Part shown: positions 20,001 through 31,605 of the stretch, piece after piece
Position numbering within the stretch: the stretch's first letter is position 1
Layout: the number at the start of each line of letters is the position of its first letter
From: Paragorgia papillata
Lineage: Eukaryota; Cnidaria; Anthozoa; Scleralcyonacea; Coralliidae
Direction: 5' to 3'
DNA length: 64,000 nucleotides
Assembly: GCA_035771165.1 (NCBI GenBank)
Contig: JAWNZC010000469.1
Location: forward strand, 2,531,001 to 2,595,000
Position numbers and translations under genes: made by a program
The notes under the pieces: generated by a model
What the model saw: the letters and a program-made list of their open reading frames with translations, nothing else
Databases searched by the model: none
What the model was told of the DNA's origin: nothing

Positions 20001-22497
20001 TAACTTCAATATCGTCGATCATCAGCACAAAGAGCCACGGCCCTAGTTTGGTTCCTTGTGGGACTCCGGCAGGGATATCTTTCCATTCTGATTTACAGTC
20101 ACGTTCTAGTTTTACTCTCTGCTTACGGCAACTCATACGGTTTTTTTGTAATACCACCCAAAGAACAAGGAAATTTTTGCCATTACTTGAAGAATAAATT
20201 ACATGAGTTTTATACTGAATACTGGAAAGAGCAGATTCAACAAGGTGGAAATAATGGCAAATTAAGAGTCTTTAAAAAATTGAAAATAAATTTTGGCTTA
20301 CAAAATCAAGCGGTTACAAAATTAAGAATTTCAGCTCATAAACTACCTGTTGAAACTGGTCGATACGGAAATGTTTCATACAGTGAAAGATTATGCAAAC
20401 ATTGTGACCTAAATGAGATTGGGAACGAACAACACCTTTTAATGTCATGCAGAAACACAAAGTTCGCCGATCTTAGAGTTAATTTTATGGAAAGTCTCTG
20501 TAAAATAAATAACTAATTTTCTAAATTTAGCTATCAAGATCTTTTCATGTATGTCATTGCTATGCAAGACAAAACAATTATGACTTTGGTAGCTAAATAC
20601 TGTTTTAATGTTTTAACAAGTTTTGAAAGTTTATAGTTGAGCACGTACTCTAGTTTATGTTATATGTATGTATCTTATATACCAAATCTGGTATTTCTGT
20701 TGTTTGAATAAAGTTTATTTACGGTTGTGCCGTTCCCATCTGTGTGTTTGGTCCACGTCTGTATCATACTAATAAGGGCATGCGTCGTTGATGACTTAGG
20801 GACACATCCAAATTGGTTGGCACCAATTTTCTTAAGTACAAGTATTGCTGGTTTCACATCCTAAGCCCCCTCCCCCTAATAAGCGCCTCCATCTGATAAC
20901 ACCCCTCCCTCTAATAACCCCCCTCCCTCTAATAAGCCCTCCCTCTAATAAGCCCCCTCCCTCTAATAACCCCCTCCCTCTGATAACCCCCTCCCTCTAA
21001 TAACCCCCTCCCTCTAATAACCCCCTCCCTCTAATAACCCCCTCCTTCTAATAACTCCCTCCCTCTAATAGGCCCCTCCCTCTAGTAAGCCCCTCCCTCT
21101 AATAACTCCTTCCCTCTAATAACCCCCTCCCTCTAATAAGCCACCCCTCTAAAAACCCCCCTCCTCTAATAACCCCCTCCCTCTAATAACCCCCTCCCTC
21201 TAATAAGTCCCCTCCCTCTAATAAGTCCCCTCCCTCTGATAAGTCCCTCTCTCTTAATAAGTCCCCTCCCCCTAACAAGCCCCCCCCCCCACCCTCTCCA
21301 TCTCATAAGCCCCATTCCTCTAATTAGCTTCCTCCCTCTACAGTAATCATATAATTCTACGATCTTACCTATTTTTCCCAATTTCTCCAGAATATCATCA
21401 ACATCCAAGTCATCTATTTTCTCACTTTCATATTCAATCTTGCCATCATGCACAGGCTTCAAATTCTTTGGAATCTCATTCTTGACATGTTCAATATTTT
21501 CTTCAATCATCTTCTGAGAGGAAAGTACTTCTTCAATGCTGCCTTTCTCCAAAAGACTTCTTGGTAGACCAACTGAGTTATTCACCTTATCAACATAACT
21601 CTTTATGCCATCCTGTTGTTTGCTCAGATCTGTGTGCATTTCATTATAAATCTTGTCTACTTCGTTAATCATAAGCTGAGCTCTCTCGTCTAGCTTCTCC
21701 GCGACTTTTTTCAACATGTCTTCTTTCTGTTGAGTGATTCTGGCCTTGACTTTCTTGGCGTTCTCCTCAAGGAAGTGTGTGACCTTGCTGATGGCTTCCA
21801 GTGCTTCCTTGGCCTCAGATAATTTCTCGTCTAAAGTGGCACAGCCTGATCGTAATGCTTCTCTTTGCTTTTCAGCCACTTCGTCAACCGAGAGACATGA
21901 ATGATTTTGTTTGATGTGATTCAAGAGCATACAATGACTACAGATCAGTTCTTTGCATGTCTCGCAATAGAACTTAAGGGTCTTGTTCTCATGTTTCTTG
22001 CAGTAAAGTTTTGCTCTGATCTTGGCTTCGTTCTCAGGTTGACTCAACTCGTTTATTGATAACACTGTGTGTTTCTTGTTGCTTGGCCATCTCTCGTGAC
22101 ACGCGAGACATTTTTCGCACATGAACATCTCACAAGTTGTACACCGACTAACGGCTGGCTCTTGGCAATGAGAACATTTAGAAACCTTTGCTCGTCGTTG
22201 AATCGCCATGACGTCTAACATATTTCGGATAAAATAACTGCTCGCCATTCCTGCTACTTCATCTTTTGGTTTCAGATTAAATTCTGATCGACATGTCGGA
22301 CAGTTGAATACTTCAATCTCTTTACCAGCTGCTTGCTCACGATGGCGTTTTACAAACTTCTCTAAACAGATTTTGCAAAACGAGTGTAAGCAAGGCATTA
22401 ATGTTCGTGGTTCGTTCAAAGTTTCTAAGCAAATGGAACATGTGAGTAAGGATTCTAGTTCATCAACTGGAACGGCGACGGTTGGAGAAGTAGCCAT
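17095..22497 (-). CDS. RING / B-box / coiled-coil / TLDc protein, array gene 2 (three exons, intact)
   Basis: Exons 21369-22497, 18708-18953 and 17095-17405 join in phase (1129, 246 and 311 nt) to 561 residues and a TAA. Splice sites match gene 1. All RING and B-box Cys/His ligands are kept. Exon 1 differs from gene 1 at only about ten residues. The TLDc part differs at about 27: RATRDGWRGQDFH replaces RASSRDGWGAKDFH, and the loop reads YPDYGPWFGGGPDFLISDNC. Reading past the exon 1 donor gives a low-complexity Gly/Arg tail from the intronic minisatellite, which is not part of the protein. Intron 1 carries the LINE fragment plus a second LINE inserted in it; intron 2 carries the foldback. The role is likely the same as gene 1, with a diverged TLDc surface. 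Confidence 0.9.
17747..18064. repeat. Foldback element in intron 2 of gene 2
   Basis: Same element and position as 7486-7804 in gene 1. Confidence 0.8.
19093..20862 (-). mobile_element. LINE fragment in intron 1 of gene 2
   Basis: Homologous to 9183-10345, with the same internal deletion before GVPQGTKLGPW. The frame is better preserved: a 236-codon stretch (19447-20157) covers GVPQGTKLGPWLFVLMIDDI, the KYMDDTT catalytic motif and the IRPIIEYACPVFHNGLPQY block. Motif A is missing, so it is inactive. It is split by a younger plus-strand LINE at 20143-20719 and ends in a (TATC)n tail near 19097-19125. Confidence 0.85.
20143..20719 (+). mobile_element. 5'-truncated LINE inserted in the older LINE, 7-bp target duplication
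   Basis: Flanked by TACGGTT at 20136-20142 and 20720-20726. Gene 1 lacks it, which gives the empty site directly. On the plus strand it encodes a LINE C-terminal tail (KLRISAHKLPVETGRYGN, then CKHCDLNEIGNEQHLLMSC) ending in TAA at about 20516, then 3' UTR and an AATAAA at about 20707. The Cys/His-rich end is typical of Jockey/RTE-like elements in cnidarians. There is no polymerase domain. Confidence 0.85.
20863..21345. repeat. Pyrimidine-rich minisatellite in intron 1 of gene 2
   Basis: Longer counterpart of 10346-10695, with about 16-bp CCCTCCCTCTAATAAC units. It starts just downstream of the exon 1 donor at 21368. Confidence 0.9.
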
Positions 22498-22989
22498 TGT
22501 AGACAACGTTTTCTTCAAAAAGTGTAGTAGTTTCTTGTAAACTTAATCAGCAGGCAAAACTGGAAATCGTTTGACGCAGTTCAGGTCTTGGAAATCTTTC
22601 TTTCGCTTTCACAATAGTCAATTCTCGGTAAATGGTAAAATGATTCCTTATTTCACGGTAAACTATGTAATATCCTGCTGTGATTGGTATTTCCGGTATA
22701 TATATATCCATATTCTTATATGGCCTAATATTATTTCGTTGGAGGAATTCGCCCTGGCCTGCACCACATGCATACCAGTACATGCGTATTAAACAGTACC
22801 TAGCAACGCGATTAGGTACAAAAGCTTTCTTTTTATCTTAATTTAACGTGTAAAGCAAGGCGATATAACACAAGAGGTTTTATTTACATGTGCGATTACA
22901 TTTAAAGATGCATTCAACGATGTGATTTATTCCTGCATTTCATTATGTTAAACACCGCTAATGCCAATATATCCGGTCTCGCAATACCT

Positions 22990-23025
<36 letters not shown>

Positions 23026-23289
23026 ATTAAACGAACGAACAAACGAATTAAATCTTATTACATCATGCTAACACATGAAAAGTATTTTTACTGTTGCCTT
23101 TAGGATGTTATCATTATATTATCATCATCACCACCACTATCATCACACAAGATCTTGACAAGATTCTCACAGTGGTGGGTTTGGCGCAGATACATGTACG
23201 CATAGCGGACCTTTTGTTACTGTTGCCTTTAGGATGTTATCATTATATTATCATCATCACCACCACTATCATCACCATCAGTGCCATCA
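22498..23289 (-). promoter_or_regulatory. 5' flank of gene 2 with a G35 run
   Basis: Matches the gene 1 flank, including the TATA-like tract near 22696-22710. It differs by an uninterrupted run of 35 G at 22990-23024 (14 G in the gene 6 flank; absent in gene 1). A block beginning ACTGTTGCCTTTAGGATGTT occurs twice, at about 23089 and 23218, with unrelated sequence between. Confidence 0.55.
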
Positions 23290-26085
23290 TCATTATCACC
23301 ACCATCAATCAACACCATCATGAATCATCACCAGCACTACCACCACCATTACCACCACCACCACCATTACCATCACCACCATTACCACCACCAGCACTAT
23401 TACCACCACTACTATTGCCACCACCACTATTGCCACCACCACTATTGCCACCACCACTATTGCCACCATAGAACCATCACCACCACCATTACCACTACCA
23501 CTATTACCACCACCATTACAACCACTATTACCACCACCATTACCACCACTATTACCACCACCATTACCACCCCCATTAGCACCACCACCTCCATTACCAC
23601 CACCATTACCACCATTACCACGACTATTACCACCACCATTACCACCACCACCACCATTACCACCACTATTACCACCCCCATTACCACCACCTTTACCACA
23701 ACTATTCCACCACCATTACCACCACCACCACCACCACCATTACCACCACTATTACCACCACCATTACCACGACTATTACCACCACCATTACCACCTCTTT
23801 TACCACCACCATTACCATCACTATTACCACCCCCATTACCACCACTATTACCAACACTATTACCACCACCACTATTACCAGCACCATTACCACCAACACC
23901 ATTACCACCACTACCACCACTATTACCACCACCATTACCACCACTATTACCACCACCATTACCACCACTATTACTACCACCATTACCACCTCCATTACCA
24001 CCACCATTACCACCACTATTACCACCACTATTACTACCACCATTACCACCACTATTACCACCACCACTATTACCAGCACCATTACCACCACCACCATTAC
24101 CACCACTACCACCACTATTACCACCACCATTACCATTACCACCACTATTACTACCACCATTACCACCCCCATTACCACCGCCATTACCACCACTATTACT
24201 ACCACCATTACTACCACTATTACCACCACCACTATTACCACCACCATTACCACCACTATTACCACCACCATTACCATTACCACCACTATTACTACCACCA
24301 TTACCACCACTATTACCACCACCACTATTACCACCACCATTACCACCACCACCATTACCACCACTATTACCACCACCATTACCACCACTATTATCACCAC
24401 CATTACCATTACCACCACTATTACTACCACCATTACCACCACTATTACCACCACCATTACCACGACTATTACCACCACCATTACCACCACTTTTACCACC
24501 ACCATTACCATCACTATTACCACCACCATTACCACCACTATTACCACCACCATTACCACCACCATTACATCACTATTACCACCCCGATTACCACCCCCAT
24601 TACCACCCCCATTACCACCACCATTACCACCACCATTACCACCACTATTACTACCACTATTACTACCACCATTACCACCACTATTACCACCACCACTATT
24701 ACCAGCACCATTACCACCACCACCACTACCACCACTATTACCACCACTATTACCACCACCATTACCATTACCACCACTATTACTACCACCATTACCACCC
24801 CCATTACCACCACCACCACCACCACCACCATTACCAGCACTATTACTACCACCATTACCATGACTATTACCACCACCATTACCACCACCACCACTATTAC
24901 CACCACCATTACCACCACTATTACCATTACCATTACCACCACTACTACCACCACCACTACCACCACCACTATTACCACCACCACTACTACCACCACTACC
25001 ACCACTATTACCACCACTATTACACCACTATTACCACCACCATTACCATTACCACCACTATTACTACCACCATTACCACCACTATTACCACCACCACTAT
25101 TACCACCACCATTACCACCACCCCATTACCACCACTACCACCACTATTACCACCACCATTACCATTACCACCACTATTACTACCACCATTACCACCACTA
25201 TTACCACCACCACTATTACCACCACCATTACCACCACCACCATTACCACCACTATTACCACCACCATTACCACCACTATTACCACCACCATTACCACCAC
25301 TATTATCACCACCATTACCATTACCACCACTATTACTACCACCATTACCACCCCCATTACCACCACCACCACCACCACCATTACCAGCACTATTACCACC
25401 ACCATTACCATGACTATTACCACCACCATTACCACCACCACCACTATTACCACCACCATTACCACCACTATTACCATTACCATTACCACCACTATTACTA
25501 CCACCATTACCACCACTACTACCACCACCACTATTACCACCACCACTACCACCACCACTACCACCACTATTACCACCACCATTACCATTACCACCACTAT
25601 TACTACCACCATTACCACCACTATTACCACCACCATTACCACCACCCCATTACCACCACTACCACCACTATTACCACCACCATTACCATTACCACCACTA
25701 TTACTACCACCATTACCACCACTATTACCACCACCACTATTACCACCACCATTACCACCACTATTACCACCACCATTACCACCACTATTATCACCACCAT
25801 TACCATTACCACCACTATTACTACCACCATTACCACCACTATTACCACCACCATTACCACCACCACCATTACCACCACTATTACTACCACCATTACCACC
25901 ACTATTACCACCACCATTACCATTACCACCACTATTACTACCACCATTACCACCACTATTACCACCACCATTACCACCACCATTACCAACACCATTACCA
26001 CCACCACCACCGTTACCAGCACTATTACCACGACCATTACCATGACTATTACCACCACCATTACCACCACCACCACCATTACTAT
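23290..26085. repeat. 2.8-kb CCACCATTA/CCACTATTA satellite-like tract
   Basis: Built of 9-bp CCACCATTA and CCACTATTA words with CCATTACCATTA and CTACCACC variants, in larger recurring blocks (for example CCACCATTACCATTACCACC). It is the largest of the inter-unit microsatellites. Frames of several hundred codons (Pro/Leu, Thr/Ile or Val/Met) are artefacts. The gypsy element is inserted at its right end. Confidence 0.95.
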
Positions 26086-26266
26086 TGTGTCTTAACTTTT
26101 ATTCAACAATCACTTAGTATTTAATCCTCTAGCTCGTAATATCTAAACTCAACTAAAAGGCTTGTCTACAAACTGAAAACCTATATCTAATACTTAATTA
26201 GAAATCACACCATAATCCTTAATCGTGTCCGTTTCCATAATTAGTTAATCACATTAAATCACAACA
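26086..26266 (-). repeat. 3' LTR of gypsy copy 1
   Basis: 181 bp, read on plus from TGTGTCTTAACTTTTATTCA to ...AATCACAACA. Near-identical to the LTRs at 30620, 49605 and 58964; the short polypurine tract lies beside it at about 26267-26278. Confidence 0.95.
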
Positions 26267-26334
26267 TCTCCCTTTACCACTGAATATAATATCTATAATC
26301 TAAATATAAAAGACCAGGCTTATTGTCAATGTAA

Positions 26335-27712
26335 TTACGCTTCAAATAACATGTTAAACTTAGCGCGCGTCAAAATGTTTAATTGTCCGATTTCCAAAGA
26401 AATCAGGTCGACGTCGATTTCTCCGTGATATCTTTGCTGGGCTTCGGGTGTTTCGTCTAGCACTGGCTGAGGTCGATCTCGTTGGAATTCCTCATCTTCG
26501 TCGTCTGCACTTTCGCCCGTGTGATCATCGTCGTCGTTGGCAATTCCATCAAACTTTTTGAAATGCGAGATGTGCCTTGTAATACGCTTGCCAGCTCTCT
26601 CAGCAGTGACAGAAGAACCGCTTATTACCACCACTTTATAAGGTCGAGGATCGTAATATGTTGAAAACTTATTCTTCTTGGCTTGTTGAACAAGAACAGT
26701 ATCACCAACGATAACGCTCGATGGTTTTACTCGTCTTTTCTTGTCAACGTAAAGTTTCGTTTTTTCTTCACACCTCTCTTGGATCTTTTGCTGGGTCTCT
26801 GTCGAGTCAGCGCTTTTAGGAATAACTGTAGGTATTCCACTGCGAATAACACGACGGAACAACAATTCTGCTGGGGCTACACCAGTCGTTGTGTGCGGCG
26901 TTGAACGATAGCTTAATAGAAACTTATAGATAGCTCGATGCCAATCTTCTCCTTGTAGTTTTGTAGCTCGAATGGCTTTGTTCAAAGGCTTCATGAATGA
27001 TTCCACCTGCCCATTTGCTTGAGGCCAAAGCGGAGTTACCCTGTGGTGTTTAATGCCGTTGTCTTCGAAATACGCGTTAAGTTCATGGCTTTGAAATGGA
27101 GGGCCATTGTCAGAAGTGATCTTATCCGGCATACCGTGGGTGGCAAATATTCTGTCCATTTTGGATATCACCATTGATGCTGTTGTGGATTTCATGATGT
27201 CGACTTCGGGGAACTTTGAATAAGTGTCGATGAGCACTAACAGCATTTCCCCTGTAGGAAACGGACCACAGAAATCCATATGGAATGGCTCCATGGTTTC
27301 GTAGGGTTTTCTGTGATGTGCTGTGGTGGTGGTGGAGTAGCTGTGGTCATTGCTTGAACACGCGAGACATGTTTTGACAAGTGTTTCGACATCTTTGTCA
27401 ATATTTGGCCACCAGACTTTGGTTCTGAGGAGTTGTTTTGTTTTCACCACCCCTTGGTGTCCTTGGTGGACTAGTTTCAGGGTTTTTTGTTCGGAGTGTG
27501 GAAGGCATAACGATACGGTTTTCGCGTAGGAGGACGCCGTTTGCTGTAACCGATAACTCATGGCGTAGCTTGTAAAATGATTTAGTGTTATTGTTCCGCC
27601 ATTTGTCTGTCTGAAATGCTTGGATGACTGCGCATAACTCGGTATCATTCGCGGTTTCTGCCTCGATTTCTGCTAGTGTCATAGCTTTGGGTACTAGCGT
27701 TCGCTGCCACAA
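26335..27712 (-). pseudogene. gypsy copy 1 integrase region
   Basis: The frame 26335-27648 is open. It starts with an HHCC zinc-binding region (HQGHQGVVKTKQLL, then TCLAC), followed by the D,D35E core: MDFCGPFPTGEMLLVLIDTY, SDNGPPFQSHE and HHRVTPLWPQANGQVESF. A basic C-terminal tail follows, with no chromodomain seen. A frame change near 27705 separates it from the upstream RNase H end. It catalyses strand transfer of element cDNA in the active family. Confidence 0.85.
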
Positions 27713-27715
27713 AAT

Positions 27716-29706
27716 TCACATATTGGTCAGCAACGTTGTCTTTCGTCTTACGGGTGGCAAAGGCATGCGTGAGAAAATATCAGCAGGGTTTCCTTCACCT
27801 GTTCTATAGCAAACTTTGAAATCATACTGCTGGAGGCGAAGAACCCATCTTTCAATCCTGGCTGGTGGTTTTGACGTAGGGTGAGAAAAGTATCTCGAGA
27901 GCTTTATGGTCGGTAAACAGTTGGAATGTTGTACCAATGAGGTACATGTGAAAGCGTTCGCAGCCCCAAACCAAAGCCAAAGCTTCGCGTTCGGTTTGCG
28001 AATAACGCTGCTCCGTTGGAGTGAGTGAGCGACTAGCGAAGGCGACGTTGTGAACTGCACCATCTGGGTCGATGTTTGCAAGAATGGCACCAAGACCATA
28101 CGGACTGGCATCGACTGTGAGCTGCGTTTCGTGGTGCGGATTATAGTAGGCCATAATGCAATCTTCAGCAAGCGCTGTTTTTACTTTGTCGAAGGCTGTT
28201 TGGTGGGCGGAAGTCCAACACCACTGGACTCCTTTCCGGGTCAGTTGACGTAAGGGCATGGTGATGGTGGCGAAGTCACGCAAAAATCTTGCACAATAAT
28301 TTGCGAGACCAAGAAAACTGCGCAGCTGCTGGACGGTTTGGGGCACTTGGGTGTGTTGTAAGGCGGCAATCTTCTGTGGGTCGGCTTGTAGACCATCTTT
28401 TGTCAGGATATAGCCATAGAACCACAACGATTCTTGTCGGAAAAGGCACTTGTCGGAATTAACGGTTAATGAAAATCCTTTTACTTGCAAACGGGAAATT
28501 AGAGCATATAATCGTTCATCATGTTCTTTTTCGGTTCTCCCCCATACGATGATGTCGTCAGCAATGTTTCGAGTGCCTTCTAGACCACGTAACGCATTCT
28601 GAATGGCATTTTGAAACACTTCGCTGGCGGAATTGATGCCGAATGGGAGACGTTTATAGCGGAACAGTCCTCGATGAGTGGTAAAAGTCGTAACAGATCT
28701 TGCGGCTTGTGTGAGTGGGATTTGATGGTACCCAGCGCGAAGGTCGAGTTTGCTGAACTTCTGCGCGCCATTCAGGGCTTCGAGGAGTTCCTCAATGTCG
28801 GAATGGGATGACGTTCGCGTTTAATTGCCGTGTTGACTTGACGGTAATCTCCACAAACACGCACTTCCGAGGGATTATGAGGTTTTGGCGCGACAACTAA
28901 TCCACTTACCCAATCAGTGCTTTCATCTTGCACTGGCTCGATAATGTCCTTTGCGATATAATACTTCAATCCAGCTATCCAGTTGCTTGCGCAAATGAAA
29001 CGGTGTGCGACGATAAACTTGCGAGACAGGGGGAACTTGGGTATCTACATGAAGCGTTTGTTCATAGTCTTTGAGCTTCCCAATGCCATCAAAAACTTGC
29101 GGATATTTTTTACGTAGGTCTGCCTCGATCTGACTGTGTGCCCCTGATTTTGGTATTTTGGAAGCGTAATTGATCTTCGACGGTGGTAAAGTTTGCTTCG
29201 GTTTGTTATTAGGGTAACCGGCTGTTGGCATGGACGATGCTGTAGAGCTGGAAGGTCCAAGGGGTTTAACAACGTGTAGGTTCAGCTGAAGAAGGCCGAG
29301 CTCGGAGGATGTAGCACAACTTAGTAGGGAACCAGTGTTGTCGCGTGTGACATAGAAAGTGGCAACAGTCATGCGCTTCTTTCTTTCGACAATTGTTTCA
29401 ATTTTGCCACTTAAAGCGACGGGTGTTGTTGAGCCAAAAGCGTGTAGTTTGATTTTGGTCGGCTTTAAGATCACAGGTGCGTGTTGGTTGACAGCCTCGT
29501 AATCCTGGCGTGAGAGGATGTTGACTGATGCACCAGAATCAACGAGAACCTTGACCTTCGCTTTTCCTATCTTTACTGTAGAGAAGGGCGTAGACTTAGT
29601 GTTATTGGCTTGGTGGAATGTACCTTGTCCGTTCGCGGCCAGAACGATTTTCGGATGTTTGGACTTAACCGTAAAAACGTGTTCACTAGCACTGTCACTA
29701 TCTGAT
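27716..29706 (-). pseudogene. gypsy copy 1 protease / reverse transcriptase / RNase H
   Basis: The aspartic protease motif VLVDSGASVNIL lies near 29530. Reverse transcriptase follows with VSGLVVAPKPHNPSEVRVCG, the palm variant IADDIIVW near 28560, and FLGLANYCARFLRDF. RNase H begins at TVDASPYGLGAIL. Against copy 2, at least four small indels lie within it (near 28950, 28795, 28475 and 27885), so no continuous frame remains. Confidence 0.85.
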
Positions 29707-30602
29707 GAAGCGTAGTATGAAGAGGAAACAGAAAACGGCGCTGTTATAGCCATTGCCACGGGCAGATTGCTGCGACTCACGGAGTTTGTTGACACGGCCA
29801 CGTTGGTGTGAGGTTGTGCCTGGTGTCTGCGTTCGTGTGAAGGCCTTGTCGCGTTGTGGTGTGGACTTGCAAACGCTCTGAAAATGACCAGATTTCCCGC
29901 AACCACGACATGTTTTTCCTGCGGCAGGGCACGACTTGGGGCCATCTTCATGGGGATAGGAACCACCACAGTAGTAACAGGATTTTATGGCGGTTCGTGA
30001 ACGGCCTTGGTTTGGCTTGCGACGTAGTGCATGAATTTGGTCGTGAGAGCCACGATTGGCGGCTTCGATGGCTTGGAGTTGAGAAGTCGATCGTTCTAAA
30101 CTTCGGCCATATTTCAGTAAGTCCTCGAGAGAAATGTCCTCACGGAGCGCTTTACCTCGTACACGACTGGAGGAGCAATGTTCCATTAACTGAACTTTGA
30201 TTTCGGCATCTGAATCGCCAAATTCACACGTCTCATGGCCAGTTGACATAGACGGGTATAGTACTGATCGATCGTTTCGCCAGTGCGCTGGATGGTTTGC
30301 CGAAAAACGTGCGTCTCGTACAGTACATTCTTTTTGGGAGCGAAGTAATCGGTCAACTTCTTCACTGCGATTTCATAGTCCTTGTCGTCACCGGTGGACG
30401 GTAGTGTCTCGAAAATGGTGTCTACGGCAGGGCCAGCGAGATATAATAAAAGGCTGCGCTTTCTCGTGTCATCCTTGATGTCCATAGCCACGATAAATCG
30501 CTGGAATCTCTTTATCCAGTCTTTCCATCTCTGGCCTGTCGATGAAGGTTCATCATGTGGGTTAAACTGGGGAATGCCTGACAAATCCAAACCAGTAGCC
30601 AT
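29707..30602 (-). pseudogene. gypsy copy 1 gag
   Basis: Starts MATGLDLSGIPQFNP. The capsid-like part is followed by a variant zinc knuckle beginning CYYCGGSYPHED and a classical CX2CX4HX4C knuckle, CRGCGKSGHFQSVC. A 2-nt insertion near 30230 and a 1-nt insertion near 29735, relative to copy 2, shift the frame. Confidence 0.85.
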
Positions 30603-30619
30603 ATCCTCGTCGCCAATAT

Positions 30620-30800
30620 TGTGTCTTAACTTTTATTCAACAATCACTTAGTATTTAATCCTCTCGCTCGTAATATCTAAACTCAACTAAAAGGCTTGTC
30701 TACAAACTGAAAACCTATATCTAATACTTAATTAGAAATCACACCATAATCCTTAATCGTGTCCGTTTCCATAATTAGTTAATCACATTAAATCACAACA
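30620..30800 (-). repeat. 5' LTR of gypsy copy 1
   Basis: 181 bp, matching the 3' LTR with perhaps one substitution (CTCTCGCTCG versus CTCTAGCTCG). Such high LTR identity suggests a fairly young insertion, or later homogenisation. Confidence 0.95.
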
Positions 30801-31605
30801 ATTACCACCACTATTACCACCACCATTACCACCGCTATTACTACCACCATTACCACCACCATTACCACCACCATTACCACCACTATTACCACCACCATTA
30901 CCATTACCACCACTATTACTACCACCATTACCACCACCATTACCACCACTATTACCACCACCATTACCACCACCATTACCACCACCATTACCACCACGAT
31001 TACCACCACCATTACCACCACCATTACCATTACCACCACTATTACTACCACCATTACCACCACTATTACCACCACCACCATTACCACCACCACCATTACC
31101 ATCACTACCACCACTATTACCACCACTATTACCACCACCATTACCACCACCATTACCACCACGATTACCACCACCATTACCACCACCATTACCATTACCA
31201 CCACTATTACTACCACCATTACCACCACTATTACCACCACCACCATTACCACCACCACCATTACCACCACTACCACCACTATTACCACCACCATTACCAC
31301 CACTATTACCACCACCATTACCACCACTATTACCACCACCATTACCACCACTATTACCACCACCACTATTACCACCACCACCATTACCACCACCACCATT
31401 ACCACCACTATTACTACCACCATTACCACCACTATTACCACCCCCATTACCGCCACCATTACCACCACCTTTACCACCACCACTATTACCACCACCATTA
31501 CCATCACCATTACCACCACCATTACCACCACCATTACCACCACTATTACCACCACCATTACCACCACCATTACCACCACTATTACCACCACCATTACCAT
31601 CATCG
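30801..31605. repeat. CCACCATTA microsatellite, right of gypsy copy 1
   Basis: The same repeat words as 23290-26085 resume directly after the LTR, so the element inserted within one tract. Frames such as the Gly/Asn-rich minus-strand one are artefacts. Confidence 0.95.

Larger units (their letters stand above)
26086..30800 (-). mobile_element. Ty3/gypsy LTR retrotransposon, copy 1
   Basis: 4715 bp, minus orientation, between two 181-bp LTRs that begin TG and end CA. The gag ATG is only about 17 bases past the 5' LTR, after ATTGGCGACGAGGAT, the likely primer-binding region. A purine tract GTAAAGGGAGA precedes the 3' LTR. Domains run gag, aspartic protease, reverse transcriptase, RNase H, integrase. 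This order, with integrase last, defines Ty3/gypsy. Several 1-4 nt indels break the single gag-pol frame. It is inserted in the microsatellite, and both flanks are the same as in copy 2. Confidence 0.95.

Noticed and set aside
21166..21368. 450-residue version of gene 2 with a Gly/Arg tail
   Set aside because: The extension begins exactly at a strong GTAAGA donor and reads into the intronic minisatellite. It is at best an intron-retention product.
23281..25413. Very long open frames in the microsatellites (also at 3207, 12342, 24860, 30783 and 59127)
   Set aside because: They consist only of His/Thr/Pro/Leu or Val/Met/Gly runs from triplet or 9-bp repeats, are open in several frames on both strands, and have no domain or splice context.
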